Origin: Lachnospiraceae bacterium UBA4380
GTDB taxonomy: Bacteria > Bacillota > Clostridia > Lachnospirales > Lachnospiraceae
Length of the DNA: 6,680 bases
Direction: 5' to 3'
Assembly (NCBI GenBank): GCA_002390025.1
Contig: DGRU01000223.1
Coordinates: forward strand, 1 to 6,680
Position 1 is the stretch's first letter; each line of letters begins with the position of its first letter. A program made the position numbers and the translations under genes. The notes beneath the pieces were generated by a model. The model was given only the letters and a program-made list of their open reading frames with translations. It did no database searches and had not been told where the DNA came from. Shown piece by piece: positions 6,487 to 6,680 of this stretch.

Positions 6487-6680
6487 TTACTTCCGCTTGT
6501 TGTTCTTGCCTCGTTTGTTGGGCTGGCTCTTAAGGAGAGAAGACTTTTTCAGAATGTTGATCAGGCTGACGAATTCGTCCTTAGACAGCTTATCGTAGTT
6601 GATGCCCAGCTGCTTGCAGAACAGGCGGGCCTGACGTTCCTCTGCGCTGCCCTCATAGCTCATGGCGGCTTCCAGCTCCT
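6487..6680 (-). CDS. 3' end of an unrecognised gene with a basic tail (5' end outside window)
   Basis: On the minus strand an open frame enters from the right edge and ends at TAA (6489-6487), giving the last 63 residues. The part up to about residue 50 looks like a helical bundle (EERQARLFCKQLGINYDK, then SKDEFVSLINILKK). The last 14 residues are strongly basic (KSQPNKRGKNNKRK), which suggests contact with nucleic acid. An internal ATG at 6663 has only a weak GGAAG upstream, so I read this as the C-terminus of a longer protein rather than a small gene. The family is not recognised. It runs in the same direction as the methylase operon but is 118 bases upstream of the methylase start. I see no clear terminator after it, so some read-through into the operon is possible. 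Confidence 0.72.
   Translation of the reverse strand, partial: ELEAAMSYEGSAEERQARLFCKQLGINYDKLSKDEFVSLINILKKSSLLKSQPNKRGKNNKRK

Noticed and set aside
1..6680. CRISPR arrays, tRNA or rRNA genes, insertion-sequence ends
   Set aside because: I saw no regularly spaced repeats, no tRNA-like or rRNA segments, no transposase motifs and no paired terminal repeats with target duplications.

Overview
The window looks like a mobile or accessory segment of a Bacillota (probably gut clostridial) genome. This is inferred from strong AGGAGG-type ribosome binding sites, sigma-A-like promoters with 17-bp spacers, a RHH/HipA/MmeI-type gene repertoire typical of that phylum, and patchy base composition. By eye, GC-rich blocks (single 60-base lines at about 60-70% GC) alternate with AT-rich blocks (lines at about 30-43%). 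No species can be assigned.

Layout from left to right: (a) the 3' end of an unrecognised plus-strand gene ends at 320 and is followed by a clear intrinsic terminator (364-411); (b) convergent to it, four minus-strand genes fill 406-6368. In transcription order these are a 935-residue MmeI-like single-chain restriction-modification enzyme (6368-3561), a 58-residue ribbon-helix-helix protein (3559-3383), a 599-residue protein with an N-terminal DUF4365-like PD-(D/E)XK nuclease domain and a long unassigned C-terminal region (3370-1571), and a 363-residue HipA-like kinase (1497-406); (c) a 118-base gap (6369-6486) carries a near-consensus promoter and an inverted repeat; (d) the 3' end of another unrecognised minus-strand gene enters from the right (6680-6487).

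The first three genes are tightly packed (1 and 12 bases apart), with each Shine-Dalgarno embedded in the end of the previous gene, so they almost certainly form one operon from the promoter at 6426-6398. The HipA-like gene follows after 73 bases and has its own good promoter, so it may be transcribed both by read-through and independently. The functional reading is a compact defence cassette. It has a self-contained restriction-modification enzyme, a small DNA-binding regulator whose likely operator overlaps the promoter, a second nuclease-like protein of unknown role, and a kinase with toxin-like homology but no HipB antitoxin. The combination is the most interesting item here; that the genes cooperate is inference. 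Inside the MmeI-like gene, a central AT-rich block covering the target-recognition region points to a specificity swap.
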